DNA from: Tenacibaculum mesophilum
Lineage (GTDB): Bacteria; Bacteroidota; Bacteroidia; Flavobacteriales; Flavobacteriaceae
Direction of reading: 5' to 3'
DNA: 64,000 bases
NCBI RefSeq assembly: GCF_003867075.1
Contig: NZ_CP032544.1
Coordinates: 1,230,001-1,294,000 of the forward strand
Shown here: positions 36,952 to 44,574 of the stretch, piece by piece
Layout of the letters: each line of letters opens with the position of its first letter
How positions within the stretch are numbered: position 1 is the first letter of the stretch
Notes under the pieces: model-generated
Seen by the model: only the letters and a program-made list of their open reading frames with translations
What the model was told of the DNA's origin: nothing
Databases searched by the model: none
Made by a program: the position numbers and the translations under genes

Positions 36952-37896
36952 ATGGAATTTTGGCAACAACTACATACAAAACTTCAAAATAAACAGAAGG
37001 TATACCTCCTAATGGTAATTGAAAACCTTGGCAGTTCTCCAGGTCGAAAAGGTTTTAAAATGTTAGTTGCAGAAGATGGTTTTATTTTCGGTTCTGTGGG
37101 CGGTGGTGTAATGGAGTTTGCACTCGTTGAAGAAGCAAAACAACTACTACAACAAGAGAATCCGCCAACATTTACAAAAAAACAAATTCATAAAGGAAAT
37201 ATCAAAGATGGTTCGGGTATGATTTGTTCTGGTGAACAAACTGTAGCCTTTCATTGCTTAAATTCGGGGCATACTTCAATAATTTCAACTATTATTTCTT
37301 CTTTACAGCATGGTAAAAAAGGAATTCTACACTTATCTCCTACCTTATTTAATTTTACTTCTCATACTCTAGACAATCAATTTGAGTATACCATTAACTC
37401 GAAAGAAGATTGGTATTTTAAAGAACATATCGGCTTTAGAGAAACCTTGTACATTATTGGTGGGGGGCATGTAGGCGTTGCTGTTTCTGAACTCTTTGTA
37501 AAGCTTGGTTTTTATGTAGTGGTTTTAGACAATCGAAAAAATCTAAACACCTTAGAAAATAACCAAACCGCCCATGAAAAATTAGTGATTGATTACAACG
37601 ATATTGAAAACTACATTGAAGCATCTCTTTCTAGTTATGTAGCCATTATGACTAATAAATATACAGATGATAAATTAGTGCTCAGTAAACTTATAAAAAA
37701 CAATTATACGTTTTTAGGCGTTCTTGGTAGCAAAGCAAAATTAAAAACAATGTGGGAGGTTTTGCAAAAAGAAGGAGTTGCTGCTCAAAAACTACAAAAA
37801 ATTCATGCTCCCATCGGACTTCCAATAAAAAGTGAAACGCCCGATGAAATTGCAATAAGTATTGCCGCACAAATTATTCAAATTAAAAACACCTAA
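36952..37896 (+). CDS. xdhC: XdhC family molybdenum cofactor maturation protein
   Basis: A 314-residue protein. The N-terminal XdhC/CoxI domain shows NLGSSPGRKGFKMLV and GSVGGGVMEF. The C-terminal Rossmann domain shows LYIIGGGHVGVAVSELF, YVVVLDNR and LGVLGSKAK. XdhC binds and sulfurates molybdenum cofactor for insertion into xanthine dehydrogenase. Last biosynthetic gene of the operon; the regulator follows after 7 bases. Confidence 0.92.
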   Translation: MEFWQQLHTKLQNKQKVYLLMVIENLGSSPGRKGFKMLVAEDGFIFGSVGGGVMEFALVEEAKQLLQQENPPTFTKKQIHKGNIKDGSGMICSGEQTVAFHCLNSGHTSIISTIISSLQHGKKGILHLSPTLFNFTSHTLDNQFEYTINSKEDWYFKEHIGFRETLYIIGGGHVGVAVSELFVKLGFYVVVLDNRKNLNTLENNQTAHEKLVIDYNDIENYIEASLSSYVAIMTNKYTDDKLVLSKLIKNNYTFLGVLGSKAKLKTMWEVLQKEGVAAQKLQKIHAPIGLPIKSETPDEIAISIAAQIIQIKNT

Positions 37897-37903
37897 ACGA
37901 ATA

Positions 37904-38506
37904 ATGAATCAACCTAATGAATATAAAACCTTTTTAACAAGCGTTTTTAATCGTTATGCTACGGTGAGCGACGATTCCATTTCTTCTTTGTTTTCAGCTG
38001 CAAAAATTCATGATTTAAAAAAAGGAACCACTCTATTACCTTTTGGTAAAATATCAAAACACGTTCATATTCTTTACAAAGGTGCTGTAGTTTCGTGTTT
38101 TTTACATAAAGATGGTACGTTATACCACAAAAACATTTTTTTACCAGAGAGTTTTGTAGGTTCTGTAGTATCGTCACTTACTAATACACCTTCTCAGTTT
38201 TCTCTGGAAGTTATAGAAGACTCTACAATTATTAGTTTTCCGTATGACACCTACAGACAACTTATTAGAGAAAACCAAGATTTACAAAACTTTTACATCG
38301 CTTATCTTGAAAAGAATTGGGTGATTGATAAAGAGAAACGAGAAATTGATATTGTTTTAAAAGAAGCTAAAGAACGGTATCTTGATTTTGTAAACGCTAA
38401 TCCAAACATAGAAAATAGAATACCGTTACACTATATTGCCTCTCACTTAGGTATCACTCCTACTCAATTAAGCCGAATACGTAAGAGCATAAAAAAAACT
38501 GTATAG
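37904..38506 (+). CDS. Crp/Fnr family transcriptional regulator
   Basis: The start at 37904 (MNQPNEYKTFL) is chosen; the longer frame would overlap xdhC by 35 bases. The 200-residue protein has a cyclic-nucleotide-binding-type beta roll (HVHILYKGAVVSCFLHKDG) and a C-terminal winged helix (HYIASHLGITPTQLSRIRKS). No Fnr-type cysteine cluster is visible. Bacteroidota have many such one-domain regulators of catabolic or transport genes. Its place behind xdhC suggests it controls this operon, which is an inference. Confidence 0.88.
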   Translation: MNQPNEYKTFLTSVFNRYATVSDDSISSLFSAAKIHDLKKGTTLLPFGKISKHVHILYKGAVVSCFLHKDGTLYHKNIFLPESFVGSVVSSLTNTPSQFSLEVIEDSTIISFPYDTYRQLIRENQDLQNFYIAYLEKNWVIDKEKREIDIVLKEAKERYLDFVNANPNIENRIPLHYIASHLGITPTQLSRIRKSIKKTV

Positions 38507-38557
38507 CAATCAACATATGTAAAGAAAAAGGTGTTGTTTCCTTTCCATCTTTGCAGT

Positions 38558-39007
38558 ATGAAAATATTCTTTTTATACTTTTTGGCCTTTATTGGTGGGG
38601 TTTCACTAGCTGTTCAAGCAGGATTTAACACACAATTAGGTGCTATTGTAAAGCAACCTGTTATTGCTGTTATAGCCACCTCTATAGCGAGTGCTGTTTT
38701 TGGATGCTTATTCATCTTTCTATTCAAAGAAGAAAGTATTCAATTAACTATAGCACAACAAGTACCTTGGTATTTATGGTTTATTGGCGGACTTTTTAGC
38801 ATGATTGGTATTTCTCTTTATTTTTACACCATACCAAAACTAGGAATTTCAAAAATGATTGCTTTTGGCTTATGCGGTCAATTGATTTTTTCGTTATTCG
38901 CAGGAAAATTTGGTTGGTTAAACCTGCCTGTTGAGCCTATAACTACCAAAAAATGTATTGGAATTGTTTTCATGGCAATTAGTATTCTTTTAATCAACTC
39001 AAAATGA
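38558..39007 (+). CDS. DMT superfamily transporter (DUF606/YdcZ-like)
   Basis: The 149-residue protein from the ATG at 38558 has about five membrane helices. Conserved phrases QAGFNTQLGAIVKQPVIAV and PWYLWFIGGLFSMIGISLYFY match the DUF606 branch of the drug/metabolite transporter superfamily. A CATCTTTG element ends four bases before the ATG, so the transcript may be nearly leaderless. The stop overlaps the next start by 4 bases. Substrate unknown. Confidence 0.85.
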   Translation: MKIFFLYFLAFIGGVSLAVQAGFNTQLGAIVKQPVIAVIATSIASAVFGCLFIFLFKEESIQLTIAQQVPWYLWFIGGLFSMIGISLYFYTIPKLGISKMIAFGLCGQLIFSLFAGKFGWLNLPVEPITTKKCIGIVFMAISILLINSK

Positions 39008-39735
39008 AAAAAATAGTATCAAATATTAATAATTTAACTTCTTTGTGGAAAACTGCTGCGACTCCATATCAAGGATATCATAAAGAAACATCTTTTGAAA
39101 GCGCTTATATACAAAACGCTCAATGGCCTAATAGAATTTGGACTAACCTCTCTCCTTCTAAAAACCAACTAAAAGAAGTACAGCAACAAATGTTAGGAGA
39201 AGATAAGTATTTTACATTTTCTTTATTTACACTATCAAGTCAAGAAAATAATATGGAACTTGACGCTAAAATTAAGTTAAAGTCAACACAATATGGAATG
39301 AGTTTAGAACTAAAAGAAAAGTTCGAAACGCAAAGACAGATCGATTTTAAAAGAGTAAAAAACAAAGAAGAAGCTGGTATTTGGAGCAATGCTTTTTTTA
39401 AAGCCTTTAATTATGAAATAAGCACAGTAACAATTTTAAAAACTAAAGAAACCATCCCCTACTATCTTGTTTATTTTGAACAAGAGCTTGTAGGCACCAT
39501 AATTTTATACACCACAAATACGATTGCTGGTTTGCACAGCTTAGGTATTATACCAGAAAAAAGAAAACAAGGTTTTGCTACCGAAATTATGCGCCATACA
39601 TTGAATAAAGCCATTGACCAGAATTTGTCTTTAGCTACACTTCAAGCCTCAGAAATGGCGAAAGAAATGTATTTAAAACTAGGGTTTTCTTTAGACTTTT
39701 TAATGGAGAACTATATACTCAATACAACAAACTAA
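39004..39735 (+). CDS. GNAT family N-acetyltransferase
   Basis: A 243-residue protein overlapping the DMT gene by 4 bases. The GNAT core is in the C-terminal half: VGTIILYTTNTIAGLHSLGI, the acetyl-CoA loop PEKRKQGFATEIMRHTL and the terminal EMYLKLGFS. The N-terminal ~100 residues are family-specific. Substrate unknown. It is the last gene before the accessory island and its tandem repeat. Confidence 0.87.
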   Translation: MKKIVSNINNLTSLWKTAATPYQGYHKETSFESAYIQNAQWPNRIWTNLSPSKNQLKEVQQQMLGEDKYFTFSLFTLSSQENNMELDAKIKLKSTQYGMSLELKEKFETQRQIDFKRVKNKEEAGIWSNAFFKAFNYEISTVTILKTKETIPYYLVYFEQELVGTIILYTTNTIAGLHSLGIIPEKRKQGFATEIMRHTLNKAIDQNLSLATLQASEMAKEMYLKLGFSLDFLMENYILNTTN

Positions 39736-39792
39736 CAATTTTCTACACAATACGAATATTTTATCTTTTTTTGTTGTTTGGTGTTACTCCCA

Positions 39793-40137
39793 TTATGCAG
39801 TGAATGACACTTCCCTTAGGCAAGGAGTGTCACTCCCCTTAGGCTTCGTGTGTCGACCCGATTAGGCTTCGTGTGTTGACCCGATTAGGCTTCGTGTGTT
39901 GACCCGATTAGGCTTCGTGTGTTGACCCGATTAGGCTTCGTGTGTTGACCCGATTAGGCTTCGTGTGTTGACCCGATTAGGCTTCGTGTGTTGACCCGAT
40001 TAGGCTTCGTGTGTTGACCCGATTAGGCTTCGTGTGTTGACCCGATTAGGCTTCGTGTGTTGACCCGATTAGGCTTCGTGTGTTGACCCGATTAGGCTTC
40101 GTGTGTTGACCCGATTAGGCTTCGTGTGTTGACCCGA
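39793..40137. repeat. 23-bp tandem repeat array (15 units)
   Basis: The unit TTAGGCTTCGTGTGTTGACCCGA, given here as TTAGGCTTCG + TGTGTTGACCCGA, begins at 39839 and repeats 13 times at exact 23-base spacing to 40137. The first copy has TGTGTCGACC instead of TGTGTTGACC and the rest look identical. Two older units of 23 bases precede it (39793 and 39816, with ATGACACTTCCC and GTGTCACTCCCC). There are no spacers and no open frame. The unit has about half G+C, far above the surroundings. Confidence 0.97.
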
Positions 40138-40160
40138 TAAAAAAGTTACACTTTTTTATC
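40136..40160 (+). terminator. Hairpin closing the repeat array
   Basis: GATAAAAAAGT (40136-40146) pairs exactly with ACTTTTTTATC (40150-40160) around a 3-base loop. The stem is AT-rich; the last array unit supplies its first base. It may act as a weak terminator. The rest of 40161-40280 shows nothing recognisable. Confidence 0.5.
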
Positions 40161-40280
40161 TTACTTTTTTTATATTTGAGAGTGTTAATAAAATTGCTAT
40201 CCCTTCTACTTACTCTACCATTATAGGAATGTAATAGTGATTTTATTATGCATATATAACTAGTTACCATAAATAGGAAA

Positions 40281-41252
40281 ATGAAAAAATTACTCTTAAC
40301 ATTAATATTTTTAAACACATACTTTGCTTTTTGTCAGAATGATTGTAATAATGAAATTCTAAATGAGAAAGTTCAACTAACCCCTAATGATAAAGAAAGT
40401 TTATTAATATTTACTCAAAAACTGAATTCACTTGAAAATTGTGGATTAGATAAAACTGATTTAGACATTTTAAATAATAGTCCCATCATGACTCATATTA
40501 TAATGGACATATTAGCTAAAGAAAATACTGAGCCTTATACTTACAATACTATTTTAGAAAAACTATTATTAATTACAAAAACAGAAAACTATAAAAATAA
40601 TATCAAACCTAAATATATAACGTTAATTGATTTTACTAAAAAAGAGGCTAATATTAAAAACTGGGAATCAGACAAATTAATACTTAAAAAGTTAGAAATA
40701 CCAGATAAATATATAGAAGAAATATTCATCGAGTTAAAAAACAGCCCTAATAAAGACGAAACCTACAAAGAAATACTAGAAAGAATTGGAAAAAATAGCA
40801 CACCTGAAAACAATACAGTAATTGAACCTTTAGAATATAGCCAAAATAAGATTTTTGAAAACTATGGTAAAGTAGACTATGAAAAGCTATTAGAAAAAAG
40901 TAAAAAAAATAAAAAACCAGTATTAATGTATTTTACTGGTTATGCTTGTGTAAATGCAATAAAAATGGAACAAAGGGTTCTATCAAAAAAGAAAATAATT
41001 GATAAATTAAAAACTGACTTTAATTTTGTTAGTGTGTATGTTGATGATAACACTCCTCTACCTGAAAAGGAATGGGGTAAATCAAGGAGAGGCAGACTTA
41101 TAAAAACTGTTGGTAGAAAAAATTATGAATTACAAGTAAATAAATTTAAATCTGGGGTTCAACCTTACTTTGTTATAATAGATGCAAATGGAAAAATTAT
41201 AAAAAATCAAGGGTACTCTGATTTAGATACTTTTACTAAATTTATTGAATAA
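40281..41252 (+). CDS. Secreted thioredoxin-fold protein with lost CxxC
   Basis: A 323-residue protein with a signal peptide (KKLLLTLIFLNTYFAFCQN). Residues ~20-190 are helical and unrecognised. The C-terminal ~130 residues follow the thioredoxin domain found at the end of Bacteroidota DsbD-like proteins: KPVLMYFTGYACVNAIKMEQ, FVSVYVDDNTPLPE, and GVQPYFVIIDANGK. Where DsbD has CVNCRKME this protein has CVNAIKME, so the second active cysteine is missing and disulfide exchange is unlikely. It is the first gene of the accessory island. Confidence 0.75.
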   Translation: MKKLLLTLIFLNTYFAFCQNDCNNEILNEKVQLTPNDKESLLIFTQKLNSLENCGLDKTDLDILNNSPIMTHIIMDILAKENTEPYTYNTILEKLLLITKTENYKNNIKPKYITLIDFTKKEANIKNWESDKLILKKLEIPDKYIEEIFIELKNSPNKDETYKEILERIGKNSTPENNTVIEPLEYSQNKIFENYGKVDYEKLLEKSKKNKKPVLMYFTGYACVNAIKMEQRVLSKKKIIDKLKTDFNFVSVYVDDNTPLPEKEWGKSRRGRLIKTVGRKNYELQVNKFKSGVQPYFVIIDANGKIIKNQGYSDLDTFTKFIE

Positions 41253-41262
41253 CTACTTGTGG

Positions 41263-41391
41263 TAAACAATGGCTATAAATAATTACTGGTTCTTGCCTAC
41301 TTCTAAAAATCCTCGTGAGTTTTCAGCTTGGTGTGTACTTGCATCGTTAAGTACTAATTCACGAAATTACTCATAACCTAAACTGTTAAAC
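41263..41391. repeat. Intergenic cassette-junction-like element A
   Basis: This 130-base element shares AACAATGGCTATAA, TAATTACT, CCTACTTCT, AAAATCCTCG, AGTACT and CGAAAT, in order, with the element at 46350-46475. Its ends are imperfect inverted repeats (TAAACAATGGCTATAAATAATT against ATTACTCATAACC...CTGTTAAA). It could fold into a long hairpin like an integron attC site. Confidence 0.6.
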
Positions 41392-41406
41392 ATAAGTTGA
41401 CCAAAA

Positions 41407-41907
41407 ATGACATTAGAAATATTACCAGACAAAGCGTTTAAACTAAACTCTGAATTTTTTTATTGGAGTGACGAAAGAAAATCGGTTAGACAAAAACTGA
41501 AAACCCATTATAAAGAAGATGATAGAGTCATTGAGATGTCTCAATTCTTTGATGGTGACACAAATCACAACATTGACCAAAAAAGAGATATTTATGAGGA
41601 CACTAATGGTATGAAAAATTATTTCTTTTTGAGTTTCGACAAGGATAATAAACTTTGTGATTTGGAAGTTCATTGGGGAATCAAAATTTTGATTGACAAT
41701 ATAGAAATGGAGTTTGGAAAAGATATTGACATTTATTTAAACCATCTGAAATTAAAGGGTTATGACTTTAAAGAAATTGAGCAAGGAAATTATCTATTTG
41801 AAAAACTAAAAATAACAATTGCAGACTCTGAATCGACAGGAGGAGAAGGAAACGGACTTTCATATTTCTATTTTGGACAGAATATTAAACATTTAATTGA
41901 ATATTAA
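41407..41907 (+). CDS. Accessory protein of unknown function
   Basis: A 166-residue acidic, soluble protein with no signal peptide or membrane segment. It has aromatic-rich beta segments (LNSEFFYWSDERKSV, MKNYFFLSFDKDNKLCDLEV) and a C-terminal GGEGNGLSYFYFG. Size and composition resemble stand-alone immunity-type proteins, but I recognise no family. It is flanked on both sides by cassette-like intergenic elements. Confidence 0.6.
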   Translation: MTLEILPDKAFKLNSEFFYWSDERKSVRQKLKTHYKEDDRVIEMSQFFDGDTNHNIDQKRDIYEDTNGMKNYFFLSFDKDNKLCDLEVHWGIKILIDNIEMEFGKDIDIYLNHLKLKGYDFKEIEQGNYLFEKLKITIADSESTGGEGNGLSYFYFGQNIKHLIEY

Positions 41908-41912
41908 AAACC

Positions 41913-41960
41913 AGTGACTAACAATATATAACCACAATTGCGGCAGATTCAACTACGTCC
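41913..41960. repeat. Cassette-junction-like fragment
   Basis: CTAACAATATATAACC followed by CAATTGCGGCAGATTCAACT resembles, from memory, an intergenic boundary sequence seen next to accessory genes in other flavobacteria. It begins just after the stop at 41907 and may contain a spurious start for the next gene. Confidence 0.45.
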
Positions 41961-42006
41961 AACTCCACTCAATATAAATAACAAAACATCAACTCAATCA
42001 AAACAA

Positions 42007-42417
42007 GTGAAAATAGACACAGATACACTACCTAAATGCTCATTAGAAGAGAAGAAATTTTCTTGGGGAGAGCCATATTTAGTTGTAACCCCAATATTTG
42101 ATATGGTAATACCACACGAATTATCTGATCTTGAATTTTCTGTTGAAATATTTATAAAAAATAACTTCCGAAATCAACTATTAGAATTTTACAATGTTTT
42201 GATTAATTATGAAGAAAACAATCGGATTGAAAATTTCGAAGACGCCATACCAGAACAGCTTCGTAAAGAAGTGTTAGTAAAAATCAAAAGCTTTCTTGAC
42301 TCAGAAAAGAAGTTAACCCCTTGGGAGAAATACAATGAATATGGAAAAGAACTAGATTTTTTGTATAAGTTTGAAGAAGAGTTTAACCGAAAAATATTAT
42401 TTATCAACCCGAAATAG
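42007..42417 (+). CDS. Accessory protein of unknown function
   Basis: The frame is open from 41938 (TTG), but its first codons lie in the repeated junction sequence. The first later start is GTG at 42007, giving 136 residues beginning KIDTDTLPKCSLEEKK after the initiator. The product is soluble and acidic, with aromatic/beta segments (FSWGEPYLVVTPIFDMVIP) and a helical C-terminus (LTPWEKYNEYGKELDFLYKF). No family recognised. Start choice is uncertain. Confidence 0.5.
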   Translation: MKIDTDTLPKCSLEEKKFSWGEPYLVVTPIFDMVIPHELSDLEFSVEIFIKNNFRNQLLEFYNVLINYEENNRIENFEDAIPEQLRKEVLVKIKSFLDSEKKLTPWEKYNEYGKELDFLYKFEEEFNRKILFINPK

Positions 42418-42514
42418 AGACACTTACAGTAATTATTATAAGTAATTGCTTGTTCTCAACTACTTTTTATCCTCTTGAACAATAATATACTATGCTAAAA
42501 AAACTCTTCTCTAA

Positions 42515-43069
42515 ATGGATACACCTCAAATGACACAAGAAATCTATCAAAAAGCAATAAAGTTTGCTGGAGAAAAGCACAAAAATCAAAAAGTTCCTGG
42601 TACAAATTCCAACTATTTGCTACATATCTCTAACGTTGCTATGGAAATAATCATAGCATATAATGCAACTAACAATTTCGATTTAAATTATGCTGTTCAA
42701 TTAGCGCTACTCCACGATACATTAGAAGATACTGATACTGACTTTTCGGAGTTATTAAACATGTTTGGAGAAAAAGTTGCTAATGGAGTTCTAGCATTGA
42801 CTAAAGATAAAAACCTAGATTCTAAAAAAGAGAAAATGACAGACAGCTTGAACCGAATAAACAAACTTGAAAAAGAGGTTGGAATGGTAAAATTAGCAGA
42901 CAGAATTACAAACCTTCAAGAACCACCAAAACATTGGAAAAAAGATAAAATTCAACACTATTTATCTGAAGCTATCGTAATTAATGAAACACTAAATAAC
43001 AAGAATGAATATTTAAATAAAAGATTAGAAAATAAAATTGCTGAATACAAAAAGTATACTACTAAATAA
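42515..43069 (+). CDS. Small alarmone (ppGpp) hydrolase-like HD domain protein
   Basis: A 184-residue stand-alone HD protein. Motifs in order: KFAGEKHKNQKVPGT, YLLHISNVAM, the HD pair in LALLHDTLEDTDTDFSEL, ALTKDKN and VKLADRITNL. This is the hydrolase half of RelA/SpoT without synthetase or regulatory domains, the layout of MESH1-like small alarmone hydrolases that convert (p)ppGpp to GDP or GTP. It lies among accessory cassette-like genes, where such enzymes can be antitoxins to alarmone-making toxins; no such partner is adjacent. Confidence 0.85.
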   Translation: MDTPQMTQEIYQKAIKFAGEKHKNQKVPGTNSNYLLHISNVAMEIIIAYNATNNFDLNYAVQLALLHDTLEDTDTDFSELLNMFGEKVANGVLALTKDKNLDSKKEKMTDSLNRINKLEKEVGMVKLADRITNLQEPPKHWKKDKIQHYLSEAIVINETLNNKNEYLNKRLENKIAEYKKYTTK

Positions 43070-43323
43070 GAATAACTTATTATTAAACTCTCCCGAGAAA
43101 TAACTATAAAATTAATCTTTATAATGTTTAACTGTAGTAATAAACTCTTAATTACAAATATAACCTACTTTCAATCTCAAGAAGATGTAAGAAACTTCAA
43201 AAAACCACTAAAATAATTAATAACGTTAAACTAAACTTAAAAATATTATATTTAACTCCATAATTAACAAGCACATAAAAGCTGTTATTAACAATTAGAA
43301 GCCAAACTTAAATAAGAATTACA

Positions 43324-44349
43324 ATGAAAAGAATTTACTCAATCTGTTTGTTATCAATAATTACTTTAATTTCATGTAAAAATGAGAAAGAGACTACCAA
43401 AAACAACTTAGATGAAGTTGTTAATAATGAAGTTACAACCAAAGAAAAAAAAGAATTAAAGAATAACACTAAAAAATTTTCTTGGAAAAACATAGTTGAA
43501 TCTAAAGTTGATATTGGTGCATACCCTTATATAACACCACCAAAAGGTATGTTAGTAAATAAAAATACTAGCAGCACAGAGTCTTATGACTTTCACAAAC
43601 TTGAAATGTTTGACGGTAATTCATTTTTTGACATAGAAGGACGAGTAGATAAAATGGGAATTATGATGGATGGAAATCAAAAATGGAATCAATACTATTT
43701 TGATAAAAGTATTAAAGACTACCTAACAGCTATTGGCGCTCAACTTATTTTTGAAGGAAAAATACCTAATGAACTTGTAAATCAAAAAGGAGAAAGCGTA
43801 AACGATCGTTATACTTACTTTAATAATTTTTATGTTGGAGATGTTGTAAACCATCCTATTCGTATGTATGTATTAAAAACACCAACTAAAAAAATAGGAA
43901 TTCAAATCTATTCTGATGTGGCTAATGCACAAATTGGAGTTGTGGAATCAAAAGAATTTGAACAAACAATAGAGAAAATAACTGCAGATAAAATCATAAA
44001 TGAAATAAACACTAAAGGCTTTGCTACGTTGCATATTAATTTCGATACTGGGAAATCAAGAATTAAAGCTGACTCTTACGAAATAGTGAGTGAAATATCT
44101 AAAATGTTAAAAACAAATCCCAATTTAAAAATAAGTATTGAAGGACATACTGATAATGTGGGTAATGAAGGTTTTAATATGAAACTATCTAAAAACAGAG
44201 CCAAATCTGTTCTTATGTCACTCGTAGATGAAGGTATTGAAGAATCAAGACTAGAAAGTAAAGGCTTTGGGCACACGAAACCTATAGGTAATAACGCTAC
44301 AGAAGAAGGAAAAGCACAAAATAGAAGAGTTGAACTAAGAAAAATTTAA
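43324..44349 (+). CDS. OmpA-family lipoprotein
   Basis: A 341-residue protein with a lipoprotein signal (ITLISCKNEKE). Residues ~50-215 are an unrecognised domain. The C-terminal ~115 residues are an OmpA/MotB peptidoglycan-binding domain: HINFDTGKSRIKADSYEIV, SIEGHTDNVGNEGFNMKLSK NRAKSV (split here), GFGHTKPIGNNATEEGKAQN and RRVELRK. It would tether the outer membrane to peptidoglycan. The 254-base gap upstream is AT-rich and holds nothing recognisable. A 10-bp hairpin follows. Confidence 0.9.
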   Translation: MKRIYSICLLSIITLISCKNEKETTKNNLDEVVNNEVTTKEKKELKNNTKKFSWKNIVESKVDIGAYPYITPPKGMLVNKNTSSTESYDFHKLEMFDGNSFFDIEGRVDKMGIMMDGNQKWNQYYFDKSIKDYLTAIGAQLIFEGKIPNELVNQKGESVNDRYTYFNNFYVGDVVNHPIRMYVLKTPTKKIGIQIYSDVANAQIGVVESKEFEQTIEKITADKIINEINTKGFATLHINFDTGKSRIKADSYEIVSEISKMLKTNPNLKISIEGHTDNVGNEGFNMKLSKNRAKSVLMSLVDEGIEESRLESKGFGHTKPIGNNATEEGKAQNRRVELRKI

Positions 44350-44358
44350 AGAAATATC

Positions 44359-44389
44359 GTGTAAGCAGTATAAAAACTGCTGCTTACAC
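44359..44389. repeat. Hairpin after OmpA-family gene
   Basis: GTGTAAGCAG (44359-44368) pairs exactly with CTGCTTACAC (44380-44389) around an 11-base loop. There is no T-run after it, so it is a stability or weak termination hairpin at best. Confidence 0.55.
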
Positions 44390-44429
44390 AAAACACAAGA
44401 TAATTCTATAGCCTTAATAATATCAGCGA

Positions 44430-44552
44430 CCCGTGCAAGCTTTTATGGTAGCTAAAACAACTTTTAGTACTTAAATAATTGAGCTTATGGGATTCCGTAA
44501 GAAAATTAAATTATTATTGTTAAGTTCGTAAAAGTATAAACAAGTTAGCGGC
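44430..44552. repeat. Cassette-junction-like element upstream of TIGR04141-like gene
   Basis: The stretch contains CAGCGACCCGTGCAAGC and ends with GTTAGCGGCAATTA; both look like flavobacterial cassette-boundary sequence. GTTAGCGG at 44544-44551 is the reverse complement of CCGCTAAC at 46351-46358 on the other side of the gene. Confidence 0.45.
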
Positions 44553-44574
44553 AATTAAAACAAACAAAACGCAT

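Noticed and set aside
39793..40137. CRISPR array
   Set aside because: Units of 23 bases follow one another directly with no spacers and no cas genes nearby; it is a plain tandem repeat.
44359..44389. Intrinsic terminator after the OmpA-family gene
   Set aside because: The 10-bp stem is good but no T-run follows; kept only as a hairpin.
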